Source: Curvibacter sp.
GTDB lineage: Bacteria; Pseudomonadota; Gammaproteobacteria; Burkholderiales; Burkholderiaceae_C
DNA length: 64,000 bases
Assembly (NCBI GenBank): GCA_020621965.1
Contig: JAHRYV010000011.1
Span: forward strand, 1 to 64,000
Direction of reading: 5' to 3'
Position numbers and translations under genes: made by a program. Under the pieces are notes generated by a model. The model did not search any database and was not told where the DNA came from. It worked only from the letters and a program-made list of their open reading frames with translations. Positions 48,327 to 57,458 of this stretch are shown piece after piece (the first letter of the stretch is position 1; each line of letters begins with the position of its first letter).

Positions 48327-48548
48327 ATGGACCTGCCCGAACCCGCCGTCGACCCCTGCCGCTGCCCGCTGTGCGGCCAGCCCAATGCCTGCGCCAACGA
48401 AAGTGTGTGCGCCGGCAGCGGCGCCGAGCGCACGCCCTGCTGGTGCACGACCGCGCGTTTTGCGCCCGAGCTGCTGGCGCGCGTGCCGGCAGCGGCGCAG
48501 CGCAAGGCCTGCATCTGCGCGGCCTGTGCCGGCGCAGGCCAGTCCTAG
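48327..48548 (+). CDS. Cysteine-rich CWC family protein
   Basis: CRCPLCGQPNACA...PCWCTTARF. Confidence 0.8.
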   Translation: MDLPEPAVDPCRCPLCGQPNACANESVCAGSGAERTPCWCTTARFAPELLARVPAAAQRKACICAACAGAGQS

Positions 48549-48643
48549 CCGCCTTCCCGAGCCGTCGACCGGTGCCTTGCAGGCGGCGGGCATGGGCCCG
48601 CCCTGCTAGCATCAAGACATCGGCACCCCACGTAGCGACCCCC

Positions 48644-49774
48644 ATGGCCCGCAGCAACGAAGAACAACGGCAAGCCAAGCGCTCGACCTGGATCAGCGTC
48701 TGGATCAATCTGTTCCTGGCCGGCGCACAGGTGGTGATCGGCGTGTACGCCCGCTCCCAGGCCCTGGTGGCCGACGGCCTGCACTCGCTGTCCGACCTGG
48801 TGGCCGACGGCGTGGTGCTGTTCGCCGCCCGCCATTCGCACGCCGAGGCCGACGCGGAACATCCCTATGGCCACGCCCGTTTCGAGACCGCAGCCTCGCT
48901 GGCCATCGGCCTGATCCTGCTGGCCACCGGCGTGGGCATGGTCTGGTCGGCCGGCGTCAAGCTGCATGACGGCCAGAGCCTGGACGCGGTGCACCCGCTG
49001 GCCCTGGTCGCAGCGCTGATCACCCTGGTCGCCAAGGAAGGCCTGTTTCGCTACATGCGCCGCGTCGGCGAACGGCTCAAGTCCTCGATGCTGATCGCCA
49101 ACGCCTGGCACGCGCGTGCCGACGCCGCCTCCTCGCTGGTGGTGGCGCTGGGCATCGGCGCCAACCTGCTGGGTTACCACAGCATGGACGCGGTGGCGGC
49201 GGTCATCGTGGGTTTCATGATCGTCAAGGCCGGCTGGGGTTTCTCGGTCGAGGCCTTCCACGGCCTGACCGACCACGCGCTGGACCCAGAGGAGATTGCC
49301 CGCATCCGCCAGACCATCGAAGCGGTGGACGGCCTGCGCGGCGTGCACGAACTGCGCACGCGCCGCATGGGCGACTGGGCCGTGATCGACATGCACGTGG
49401 AGGTCGACGCGCATCTCTCGGTCTCCGAAGGCCACTACATTGCCGAGCAGATCGCCGCCCAGGTCAAGGCCGCGCACCGCGTGGCCGAGTGCACCGTGCA
49501 CGTCGACCCGGGCCCGGTGCGCCATCTGGCGCGGCTGCTGGCGCTGCCGCCGCGCGCGCCGGTGCAGGCCCGCGCGCAGGCGGTGCTGGGCCAGCCGGCG
49601 GCGTTGCGGCTGCATTATCTCGACAGCGGGCTGGAGGTGGAGGCCGAGCTGGCCGCGCACGTCGCGCCGGCCGAGCTGCAGCGCCTGCAGCGCGAACTGC
49701 AGGCGGCGCTGGGCGAACTGGGTCACGTGGCCCGCGTCAGCCTGAGCTGCCCGCCGGCCAGGGCCCACGCATGA
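48644..49774 (+). CDS. Cation diffusion facilitator family transporter
   Basis: VADGLHSLSDLVADGVVLFAARHSHAEADAEHPYGHARFE; HARADAASSLVV. Confidence 0.94.
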   Translation: MARSNEEQRQAKRSTWISVWINLFLAGAQVVIGVYARSQALVADGLHSLSDLVADGVVLFAARHSHAEADAEHPYGHARFETAASLAIGLILLATGVGMVWSAGVKLHDGQSLDAVHPLALVAALITLVAKEGLFRYMRRVGERLKSSMLIANAWHARADAASSLVVALGIGANLLGYHSMDAVAAVIVGFMIVKAGWGFSVEAFHGLTDHALDPEEIARIRQTIEAVDGLRGVHELRTRRMGDWAVIDMHVEVDAHLSVSEGHYIAEQIAAQVKAAHRVAECTVHVDPGPVRHLARLLALPPRAPVQARAQAVLGQPAALRLHYLDSGLEVEAELAAHVAPAELQRLQRELQAALGELGHVARVSLSCPPARAHA

Positions 49775-51234
49775 CGCGCGCGGCCACCTTGCCCGAGCTG
49801 CAGGCGCGCTACGGCGAGCGCTATCGCTGGCTGCTGCTGCTGGCGGTGATGGTCGGCACCATGGCCTCCATCATGTCGTCCACCATCATCAACGTGGCCA
49901 TCCCGGACATGAGCCAGCACTTCACGCTGGGCCAGGCGCGCGCGCAGTGGGCCACCTCCAGTTTCATGGTGGCGACCACCGTGGCCATGCTGACCACGCC
50001 CTGGCTGCTGGACGGTTTTGGCTACCGCCGCACCTATGCGGCCTCCATGCTGCTGCTGCTGGCCGGCGGCGTGGTGGGGGGGCTGGCCGGCAATTTCGAG
50101 GTGGTGCTGGGCGCGCGCGTGGTCGAAGGGCTGGCCGCGGGCGTGGTGCAGCCCATACCGGCCATCATCATCATCCGCGCCTTCGCGCCGCACGAGCGCG
50201 GCCGCGCCGGCGGCCTGTTCGGTATGGGCGTGGTGCTGGCGCCGGCGATCGGTCCGAGCATCGGCGGCCTGCTGGTGGACTGGTTCGGCTGGCGCTCGAT
50301 CTTCTTCATGGTCGTGCCCTTCTGTCTGGCGTCGATCTGGCTGGCCTACCGCTATGTGCCGACCACCGCGCCCGGCGGCATCGCGCCCGACCGCCGGCGC
50401 ACGCGGCTGGACTGGCAGGGCCTGCTGCTGGCCACCGTGGGCACCCTGTGCCTGCTCAACGGCCTGGTCGAACTGCATGGCAGCACCGGTCCCCAGGCCT
50501 GGGTGCTGCTGGCGCTGGCGCTGGCCTGCGTGCTGGGTTTCATCGTCTGGCAGCAGGTCCAGGCCCGGCGTGGCGACATGCCGCTGATGCACCCGGGGCT
50601 GTTTGCCTACCGGCCGTTTGCCATGGGCAGCCTGGTGGCCTTCATCTATGGCGTGGCCCTGTTCGGCTCGACCTACCTGCTGCCGCTGTATATCCAGATG
50701 GCGCAGCAGCTCTCGCCCTCGCACGTGGGCACCATCATGCTGCCCGCGGGCATTGTGCTGGCCATCACCATCCCGCTGGCCGGGCGCCTGTCCGACCACT
50801 GGCCGATCCGGGTGTTGATCTGCCTGGGCCTGCTGGTGCTGAGCAGCTCCTTCGCCCTGATGCTGACGGCCGGCCTGCAAGCCTCGATGTGGCTGCTGGT
50901 GGCGCTGGTGGTGTTGAGCCGCATCGGCCTGGGCTTCGTCCTGCCCTCGCTGAACAACGGCGCCATGCAGGGGCTGCAGACCCGGCTGGTGTCGCAAGCC
51001 TCCAGCGCCATCAGTTTCGTGCGCATGCTCGGTGGCGCCGTGGGCGTGAGCCTGTGCGGCATCGTGCTGGAGTGGCGCATCGCGGCCCACGGCGACAGTC
51101 TGGCGCGCGCGGCCAGCAGCCCGCAGCGACTGGCCGCGTTCGACGAGACCTTCGTCATGCTGGCCGTGATCTGCGCGCTGGCCGCGGTGGCGGCCTGGCA
51201 GATGCGCGAAACCGCACCCGCCAAGGCAGGGTAG
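49771..51234 (+). CDS. MFS transporter (DHA2/EmrB-like)
   Basis: STIINVAIPDMSQHF...ARAQWATSSFMVA; 14-TM-type; ATGA overlap with CDF gene. Confidence 0.92.
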   Translation: MTRAATLPELQARYGERYRWLLLLAVMVGTMASIMSSTIINVAIPDMSQHFTLGQARAQWATSSFMVATTVAMLTTPWLLDGFGYRRTYAASMLLLLAGGVVGGLAGNFEVVLGARVVEGLAAGVVQPIPAIIIIRAFAPHERGRAGGLFGMGVVLAPAIGPSIGGLLVDWFGWRSIFFMVVPFCLASIWLAYRYVPTTAPGGIAPDRRRTRLDWQGLLLATVGTLCLLNGLVELHGSTGPQAWVLLALALACVLGFIVWQQVQARRGDMPLMHPGLFAYRPFAMGSLVAFIYGVALFGSTYLLPLYIQMAQQLSPSHVGTIMLPAGIVLAITIPLAGRLSDHWPIRVLICLGLLVLSSSFALMLTAGLQASMWLLVALVVLSRIGLGFVLPSLNNGAMQGLQTRLVSQASSAISFVRMLGGAVGVSLCGIVLEWRIAAHGDSLARAASSPQRLAAFDETFVMLAVICALAAVAAWQMRETAPAKAG

Positions 51235-51239
51235 ACGCC

Positions 51240-52007
51240 ATGTGCCAGCTGCTGGGCATGAACTGCAATGTGCCGACCGACGTGATGTTCAGCTTCGCCG
51301 GCTTTGCCGAGCGCGGCGGCCGCACCGACCACCACGGCGACGGCTGGGGCATCGCCTTCTTCGAGGACCGCGGCCTGCGCCACTTCGTCGACCACCAGTC
51401 GGCCAGCGCCTCGCCGATTGCCGAGCTGATCCGCCGCTACCCGATCAAGAGCCGCAACGTCATCGCCCACATCCGCAAGGCCACGCAGGGCGCGGTGACG
51501 CTGGAGAACTGCCACCCCTTCGTGCGCGAACTCTGGGGCCGCTACTGGGTGTTCGCGCACAACGGCGACCTGAAGGACTACGCCCCACGCCTGCACGGCA
51601 GTTTCCACCCGGTGGGCCACACCGACAGCGAACGCGCCTTCTGCTGGCTGCTGCAGGAGCTGGCCAAGTCGCATGCCGACGTGCCCAGCATCCCGGAGCT
51701 GACCTTGACCCTGCGCGAGTTGGTGCCGCAGATCGCGCGCCACGGCACCTTCAACTTCCTGCTCAGCAACGGCGAGGCGCTGTGGGCGCATGCCTCCACC
51801 CAGCTGTATTACGTGGTGCGCCAGCACCCCTTCGGCAGCGCCACGCTGCGCGACGAGGACCTGAGCGTGAATTTTGCCGAACACGCCGCCCCGGGTGACC
51901 GCGTGGCCGTGGTGGTGACGGCGCCGCTGACCACCGACGAGCAGTGGACGCCGCTGGCGCCGGGGGAACTGCGGGTGTTCGTGGGCGGCGCGCCGCAGCG
52001 GGCCTAG
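51240..52007 (+). CDS. Class II glutamine amidotransferase
   Basis: MCQLLGMNCNVPTDVMFSFAGF (N-terminal nucleophile Cys2), HHGDGWGIAFFE, HNGDL. Confidence 0.92.
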   Translation: MCQLLGMNCNVPTDVMFSFAGFAERGGRTDHHGDGWGIAFFEDRGLRHFVDHQSASASPIAELIRRYPIKSRNVIAHIRKATQGAVTLENCHPFVRELWGRYWVFAHNGDLKDYAPRLHGSFHPVGHTDSERAFCWLLQELAKSHADVPSIPELTLTLRELVPQIARHGTFNFLLSNGEALWAHASTQLYYVVRQHPFGSATLRDEDLSVNFAEHAAPGDRVAVVVTAPLTTDEQWTPLAPGELRVFVGGAPQRA

Positions 52008-52951
52008 AAAGCCAGCGCCTGTTCCAGCGCGTCGATGAACATGGCCGCGACGTCGAAGCCGGCCTGGTCGCTGATTTCCTGGAAGCAGGTCGGGCTGGTG
52101 ACGTTGATCTCGGTCAGGCAGTCGCCGATGATGTCCAGGCCCACCAGCAGCAGGCCGCGCGCGGCCAGGATGGGGCCCAGCGTCTCGGCAATCTCGCGGT
52201 CGCGCGGGCCCAGAGGCTGGGCCACGCCCTTGCCGCCGGCGGCGAGGTTGCCGCGCACCTCGTTGCCCTGCGGGATGCGCGCCAGGCAGTAAGGCACGGG
52301 CTTGCCGCCGATGACCAGCACGCGTTTGTCGCCGCGGGCAATCTCGGGCAGGAACTTCTGCACCATCAGGCTCTGGGCGCCGTGGCGGTTGAGCGTCTCG
52401 GTGATCGAGCCCAGGTTCATGCCGTCGGCGCCGACGCGGAAGATGCCCATGCCGCCCATGCCGTCCAGCGGCTTGAGGATGATCTCGCCGTGCTCGGCGT
52501 GGAAACGCTGGATGTCGCCAGCGTCGCGTGTCACCAGCGTGGGCGCGATGAACTGCGGGAACTCCATGATGGCCAGCTTTTCCGGATGGTCACGCAGGGC
52601 CGCCGGCTTGTTGAACACCCGGGCGCCTTCGCGTTCGGCCTGCTGCAGCAGGTGGGTGGCGTAGAAATACTCGCTGTCGAAGGGCGGGTCCTTGCGCATG
52701 AGCACGGCGTCGAAATCCTTCAGCGCCGCGGCGCGTCTGTCGCGCTCGGTGAACCAGGGCCCGGGCTGGCCGGTCAGCGTGATGTCGCGCACATGCGCCG
52801 TCACCGGCAGGCCCCGGCGCCACATCACGTCCTGCGGCTCGCAGGCCGCCACCGTGTGGCCGCGGCGCTGGGCCTCGCGCATCATGGCAAAGGTGCTGTC
52901 CTTGTAGGTCTTGAAGGACTCCAGCGGATCGGCGACGAAAAGCAGGTTCAT
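52004..52951 (-). CDS. gshB: Glutathione synthase
   Basis: IILKPLDGMGGMGIFRV, LDIIGDCLTEINVTSPTCFQEI. Confidence 0.95.
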   Translation of the reverse strand: MNLLFVADPLESFKTYKDSTFAMMREAQRRGHTVAACEPQDVMWRRGLPVTAHVRDITLTGQPGPWFTERDRRAAALKDFDAVLMRKDPPFDSEYFYATHLLQQAEREGARVFNKPAALRDHPEKLAIMEFPQFIAPTLVTRDAGDIQRFHAEHGEIILKPLDGMGGMGIFRVGADGMNLGSITETLNRHGAQSLMVQKFLPEIARGDKRVLVIGGKPVPYCLARIPQGNEVRGNLAAGGKGVAQPLGPRDREIAETLGPILAARGLLLVGLDIIGDCLTEINVTSPTCFQEISDQAGFDVAAMFIDALEQALAF

Positions 52952-53044
52952 GGCGGGCTGGGTGCGGCGCAAAATTGTGGTTAGTCCGGATGCACGGTGC
53001 GCGCCAAAGAGAGTATCTTGGCGCATCACTTTCGGGAGTCTCTC

Positions 53045-54013
53045 ATGAAACGTCGTGATCTGCTGCAGGCCGCGCCGCTGCTGGCTTTGCCGGGCCTGTC
53101 CTGGGCCCAGGACAAGTACCCGAGCAAACCCATCACCATCATCTGCCCGTATCCCGCCGGCGGCAACACCGACCAGCGCTCGCGCCAGTTCGGTCGCTTC
53201 CTGAGCACGGCGCTGGGTGTGCCGGTGGTCGTCGATAACAAGGGCGGCGCCGGCGGCAACATCGGCACCGACGCCATCGCGCGCGCCAAGCCGGACGGCT
53301 ACACCATCGGCATGGGCAACTTCGCCCCCATGGCGGTGAACCCGACCATGTTCAAGAAGGTGAGCTTCGATCCGCGCAAGGACTTCGCCCCGATCTGCCT
53401 GATCGAGCGCGGTCCGCTGGTGCTGATGGTGCGCCCCGATTCGCCCTTCAAGAACATCAAGGACATCATCGCGGCGGCCCGCGCCAAACCCGGCCACCTG
53501 ACCTATGCCAACGGCGGCACCGGCGGCTCGCATCACCTGGCGGCCGAGATGTTCAAGGCGCGCGCCGGCATCTTCATCACCAATATTCCGTACCGGGGCG
53601 GCGCACCCGCCACCATCGACCTGATGAGCGGCCAGGTGGACATGATGTTCGAGCAGATGTACGCGGCCTCGGCCAACATCCGCGCCGGCAAGCTGCGTCC
53701 GCTGGGCATCACCAGCCTGCAGCGCTCGCCGCTGTTCCCCGACGTGCCGACCATGGCCGAGCAGGGTTTCCCCGGTTTCGAGATCAACAACTGGCAGGGG
53801 TTCATCGCACCGGCGGGCACACCGCCGGCCATCATCCAGCGGCTCAACGAGGTGACCAACCAGGCTCTGGCCGATCCGACCATCAAGGCCCAGATGCTGA
53901 GCCAGGGTAACGAGCTCGGCGGCGGCACACCCGAGCAGTTTGCGGCCCACATCAAGGCGGAGGCCGAGCGCTGGGGCAAGCTGGTCAAGACGGCGGGGCT
54001 CTCGGCGGACTGA
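53045..54013 (+). CDS. Bug-family (TTT) substrate-binding protein
   Basis: Tat-like leader MKRRDLLQ; PSKPITIICPYPAGGNTDQRSR; intact LMSGQVDMMF. Confidence 0.92.
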   Translation: MKRRDLLQAAPLLALPGLSWAQDKYPSKPITIICPYPAGGNTDQRSRQFGRFLSTALGVPVVVDNKGGAGGNIGTDAIARAKPDGYTIGMGNFAPMAVNPTMFKKVSFDPRKDFAPICLIERGPLVLMVRPDSPFKNIKDIIAAARAKPGHLTYANGGTGGSHHLAAEMFKARAGIFITNIPYRGGAPATIDLMSGQVDMMFEQMYAASANIRAGKLRPLGITSLQRSPLFPDVPTMAEQGFPGFEINNWQGFIAPAGTPPAIIQRLNEVTNQALADPTIKAQMLSQGNELGGGTPEQFAAHIKAEAERWGKLVKTAGLSAD

Positions 54014-54043
54014 AGGCGCAGTCTTCACGCCGTTTGGGGAGAA

Positions 54044-54070
54044 GTCACCTGCGGGTGGCTTTTCTTTTTT
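54044..54070 (+). terminator. Rho-independent terminator
   Basis: GTCACCTGCGGGTGGC followed by TTTTCTTTTTT. Confidence 0.75.
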
Positions 54071-54096
54071 CTAAGTAGTCTTTTTTGCCAGCGTGG

Positions 54097-54175
54097 CATG
54101 CCGGGTCTCGCCCCGGCGGACGACTTACTTTTCTTGCGTGCGAAGCAAAGAAAGTGAGTGCGCAGCCGGGCGCAT
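54097..54175. repeat. Solo copy related to the 8950-9480 repeat arm
   Basis: ATGCCGGGTCTCGCCCCGGCGGACGACTTACTTTTCTTGCGTGCGAAGCAAAGAAAGTGAGT closely resembles the arms at 8962-9025 and 9408-9475. Confidence 0.65.
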
Positions 54176-54309
54176 ATCCCGGCAAAGCCTCGCCAGAGAT
54201 AGCACAACGCAGAAACAAAACGCGACAAACAGAGGCAAAGCAAGGAGTGGACCAACCGCTGGTCCCGATTACAATGCCCGAACATCCAAAGAGCAAGATT
54301 CGTGCCTTT

Positions 54310-54915
54310 ATGAAATTCCCGTTCCTCCGGCTCCTGCTGTGCGTGGCCTGCGCACTGGCGACCGGCACCGTCGGCGCAGAGAAGGCCGATCGCAAGCAGC
54401 CGATGAACATCGAGGCCGACTCCCTGCGTTATGACGACCTCAAGCAGACCAGCGTCTTCAGCGGCAACGTGGTGCTGACCCGCGGCTCCATCATCATCAA
54501 GGGCGCGCGCATCGAGGTCCGCCAGGACGCGCAGGGTTACCAGTTCGGCGTGGTGACGGCCGAGCCCGGTCAGCGCGCCTACTTCCGGCAAAAGCGCGAC
54601 GACAGCGACGAATACATCGAGGGCGAGAGCGAGACCATCGAATACGACGGCCGCGCCGACGTGTTCAGGCTGATCAAGGACGCGCGGCTGCGCCGCCTGC
54701 GCGGCACCCAGGTGGCCGATGTGGTCACCGGCGACCTCATCCAGTACAACAGCCTGAACGACATCTTCACGGTCGACGGCGGGACGCAAAAAGGCGGTGA
54801 GCGCGTGCGCGCCACCCTGACGCCGCGCAGCGAGGCGCCGCAGCCGCCCGCCTCGCGCCCGGTCGCGGCGCCGCCCCTGAGGTCGGACGAAACCCTGGGT
54901 GGAGGCCGCAAGTGA
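54310..54915 (+). CDS. lptA: Lipopolysaccharide transport periplasmic protein LptA
   Basis: Signal peptide; QPMNIEADSLRYDDLKQTSVFSGNVVLTRGSIIIKGARIEV OstA-type; synteny with lptB-rpoN. Confidence 0.94.
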   Translation: MKFPFLRLLLCVACALATGTVGAEKADRKQPMNIEADSLRYDDLKQTSVFSGNVVLTRGSIIIKGARIEVRQDAQGYQFGVVTAEPGQRAYFRQKRDDSDEYIEGESETIEYDGRADVFRLIKDARLRRLRGTQVADVVTGDLIQYNSLNDIFTVDGGTQKGGERVRATLTPRSEAPQPPASRPVAAPPLRSDETLGGGRK

Positions 54916-55727
54916 GCGATCAACAGCAATCCGTGCTCGATTCACAGCTCGACACTGAGACCGGCCAGGACACGCAGCCCGGCGAGCAGAGCCGGCTCGA
55001 GGCGCGGCACCTCAAGAAGTTCTACGGCAGCCGCGAGGTCGTCAAGGACGTCTCGCTGACCGTGCGCAAGGGTGAAGTGGTGGGCCTGCTCGGTCCCAAC
55101 GGCGCGGGCAAGACGACATCCTTCTACATGATCGTGGGCCTGGTGCGCGCCAGCGCCGGCGAGATCCTGATCGACGACCAGCCGGTCACGCACATGCCCA
55201 TCCACCAGCGCGCGCGCCTGGGGCTGAGCTACCTGCCGCAGGAGGCATCGATCTTCCGCCGGCTCAACGTCGAGGACAACGTGCGCGCCGTGCTGGAGCT
55301 GCAGCTCGACGAAAACGGCAAGTCCCTGCGCAAGGACGAAGTCGAGCGCCAGCTCACGGCCCTGCTGCAGGACCTGCGGGTCGACCACCTGCGCGCCTCG
55401 CCCTCGCTGGCGCTGTCGGGCGGCGAGCGCCGCCGGGTGGAGATCGCCCGCGCCCTGGCCACGCAGCCGCGTTTCATCCTGCTGGACGAGCCGTTTGCCG
55501 GCATCGACCCGATCGCGGTGATCGAGATCCAGCGCATCATCAGCTTCCTCAAGGCGCGCGGCATCGGCGTGCTGATCACCGACCACAACGTGCGCGAGAC
55601 CCTGGGCATCTGCGACCACGCCTACATCATCAGCGAAGGCCGGGTGCTGGCCGAGGGCACGCCGGCCGAGATCGTCAACAACGCCGATGTGCGCCGGGTC
55701 TACCTGGGCGAGCACTTCAAGATGTGA
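54912..55727 (+). CDS. lptB: LPS export ABC transporter ATP-binding protein LptB
   Basis: LRARHLKK-type N-terminus, GLLGPNGAGKTTSFYMIVG, LSGGERRRVEIARAL, LLDEPFAGIDPIAV. Confidence 0.96.
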   Translation: MSDQQQSVLDSQLDTETGQDTQPGEQSRLEARHLKKFYGSREVVKDVSLTVRKGEVVGLLGPNGAGKTTSFYMIVGLVRASAGEILIDDQPVTHMPIHQRARLGLSYLPQEASIFRRLNVEDNVRAVLELQLDENGKSLRKDEVERQLTALLQDLRVDHLRASPSLALSGGERRRVEIARALATQPRFILLDEPFAGIDPIAVIEIQRIISFLKARGIGVLITDHNVRETLGICDHAYIISEGRVLAEGTPAEIVNNADVRRVYLGEHFKM

Positions 55728-55758
55728 TGGGGGCGTTACCGCGCTCGGGCTCTGAGTC

Positions 55759-57333
55759 ATGAAACAGGGTCTCTCGCTCCGTGTTTCCCAGCATCTGGCG
55801 CTCACGCCCCAGCTGCAACAGTCCATTCGCCTGCTGCAGCTCTCGACGCTGGAGTTGAGCCAGGAGGTCGAGCAGCTGCTCGACGAGAACCCCTTTCTCG
55901 AGCGCGCCGACGACAGCGCCGAGCGCGAGGCCTACGGCCTGGAGCGCGCCGACACACCGGCGGCATCCGACGACGCCGAACCCGACTACACCACCAGCAG
56001 TTCTGCCGCCGAGACCGGCGACGAGGGCGGAGCGCCGGCCGACCTGGCCCAGGGCGAGGGCTGGGAGGGGGACGGCAGCGTGGAGATGTCGCCCGACGAC
56101 AGCGAGTGGGGCGGCGACGCCCCGGCGCGCGACGGCGCGCGCGAGCAGGACGAGGCCGAGGCCAGCGAGCTGGCGCGCAGCCAGGAGTCGCTGCAGGATT
56201 TTCTCAAGCGTCAGGTCCTGGGCCTGCGCTTGAGCGCCGAAGACGGCGCCGCGCTGCACTTCCTGATCGAGTCACTCAACGACGACGGTTACCTGGAAGA
56301 TCCGCTGGAGGAGCTGGCGCGCGGCCTGGCCGGCGACGACACCGAGCAGGCCGAGGCCGTGCTGGAACACTTCGAGGTGGCGCTGCGCCTGCTGCAGAGC
56401 CTGGAGCCCACCGGCGTGGGCGCGCGCAATCTGGCCGAGTGCCTGCGTCTGCAGCTGCGGGCCCGGCAGGAAGCGGCGGCGCGCGGCGGCGCCCATGGGG
56501 CCGACCCCGACACGCTGGCGCAGGCCCTGCGCCTGGTTGAACAGCCCATGGAGCTGCTGGCCCGGCGCGATGTGCGCAAGCTCGCGCAGCTTTGCGGCGC
56601 CAGCGAAGCGCACACGCGCGAGGCGCTGGCGCTGATCGCGCGGCTCGAACCCAAACCCGGGCGGCGTTTTGTCAACGTGGAGCGCAACGTGGTGGTGCCG
56701 GATGTGATCGTCGGCAAGACCGGCAGCGGCACCCAGACGCGTTTTCGTGTGCAGCTCAACCCCGACGTCATGCCGCGGCTGCGTGTGCACGACATCTACG
56801 CCAATGCGCTCAAGGGCCACCGCGCCGGCGGGCGCGATGCCGCCAACCATGCCGCGCTGCAGCAGCGCCTGCAGGAGGCGCGCTGGTTCATCAAGAACAT
56901 CCAGCAGCGCTTCGACACCATCCTGCGCGTCTCCAGCGCCATCGTCGAGCGGCAGAAGAACTTCTTCATGCACGGCGAGCTGGCCATGCGCCCGCTGGTG
57001 CTGCGCGAGATCGCCGACGAGCTGGGCCTGCACGAGTCCACCATCAGCCGCGTGACGACGGCCAAGTACATGGCCACGCCGTTTGGGACCTACGAGCTCA
57101 AGTACTTCTTCGGCTCGGGCCTGGGCACCGAATCGGGCGGCAACGCCTCCAGCACGGCCGTGCGCGCGCTCATCAAGCAGTTCGTCGCCGCCGAAAGCCC
57201 GACCAAGCCCTTGTCCGACAGCCAGCTTTCCGACATGCTCAAGGAACAGGGCATCGAGTGCGCACGCCGCACCGTGGCCAAATACCGCGAGGCGCTCAAG
57301 ATCGCGCCCGCGAATTTGAGGAAGGCGCTGTGA
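55759..57333 (+). CDS. rpoN: RNA polymerase sigma-54 factor
   Basis: LTPQLQQSIRLLQLS N-terminus; RpoN box-type C-terminus ARRTVAKYREAL. Confidence 0.96.
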   Translation: MKQGLSLRVSQHLALTPQLQQSIRLLQLSTLELSQEVEQLLDENPFLERADDSAEREAYGLERADTPAASDDAEPDYTTSSSAAETGDEGGAPADLAQGEGWEGDGSVEMSPDDSEWGGDAPARDGAREQDEAEASELARSQESLQDFLKRQVLGLRLSAEDGAALHFLIESLNDDGYLEDPLEELARGLAGDDTEQAEAVLEHFEVALRLLQSLEPTGVGARNLAECLRLQLRARQEAAARGGAHGADPDTLAQALRLVEQPMELLARRDVRKLAQLCGASEAHTREALALIARLEPKPGRRFVNVERNVVVPDVIVGKTGSGTQTRFRVQLNPDVMPRLRVHDIYANALKGHRAGGRDAANHAALQQRLQEARWFIKNIQQRFDTILRVSSAIVERQKNFFMHGELAMRPLVLREIADELGLHESTISRVTTAKYMATPFGTYELKYFFGSGLGTESGGNASSTAVRALIKQFVAAESPTKPLSDSQLSDMLKEQGIECARRTVAKYREALKIAPANLRKAL

Positions 57334-57339
57334 TCGCCT

Positions 57340-57455
57340 TCACCCCCCCAGGCTTCGCGCCTTGCGGCGCTACGCCACCCCCCCTCCGCTGCGCGAGGGG
57401 GGCGCACCCAGCGGCCCGGCCAAGCCGGTTCCGCGGGTGCCTGCGCCCGGAGATT
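57340..57455. repeat. REP-like intergenic repeat, second copy
   Basis: CACCCCCCCTCCGCTGCGCGAGGGGGGCGCACCCAGCGGCCCGGCCAAGCCGGTTCCGCG; shares module with 2705-2830. Confidence 0.55.
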
Positions 57456-57458
57456 TTT

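Noticed and set aside
52004-52007. Shared CTAG stop of convergent glutamine amidotransferase and gshB genes
   Set aside because: Genuine overlap of convergent stop codons but common in compact genomes.
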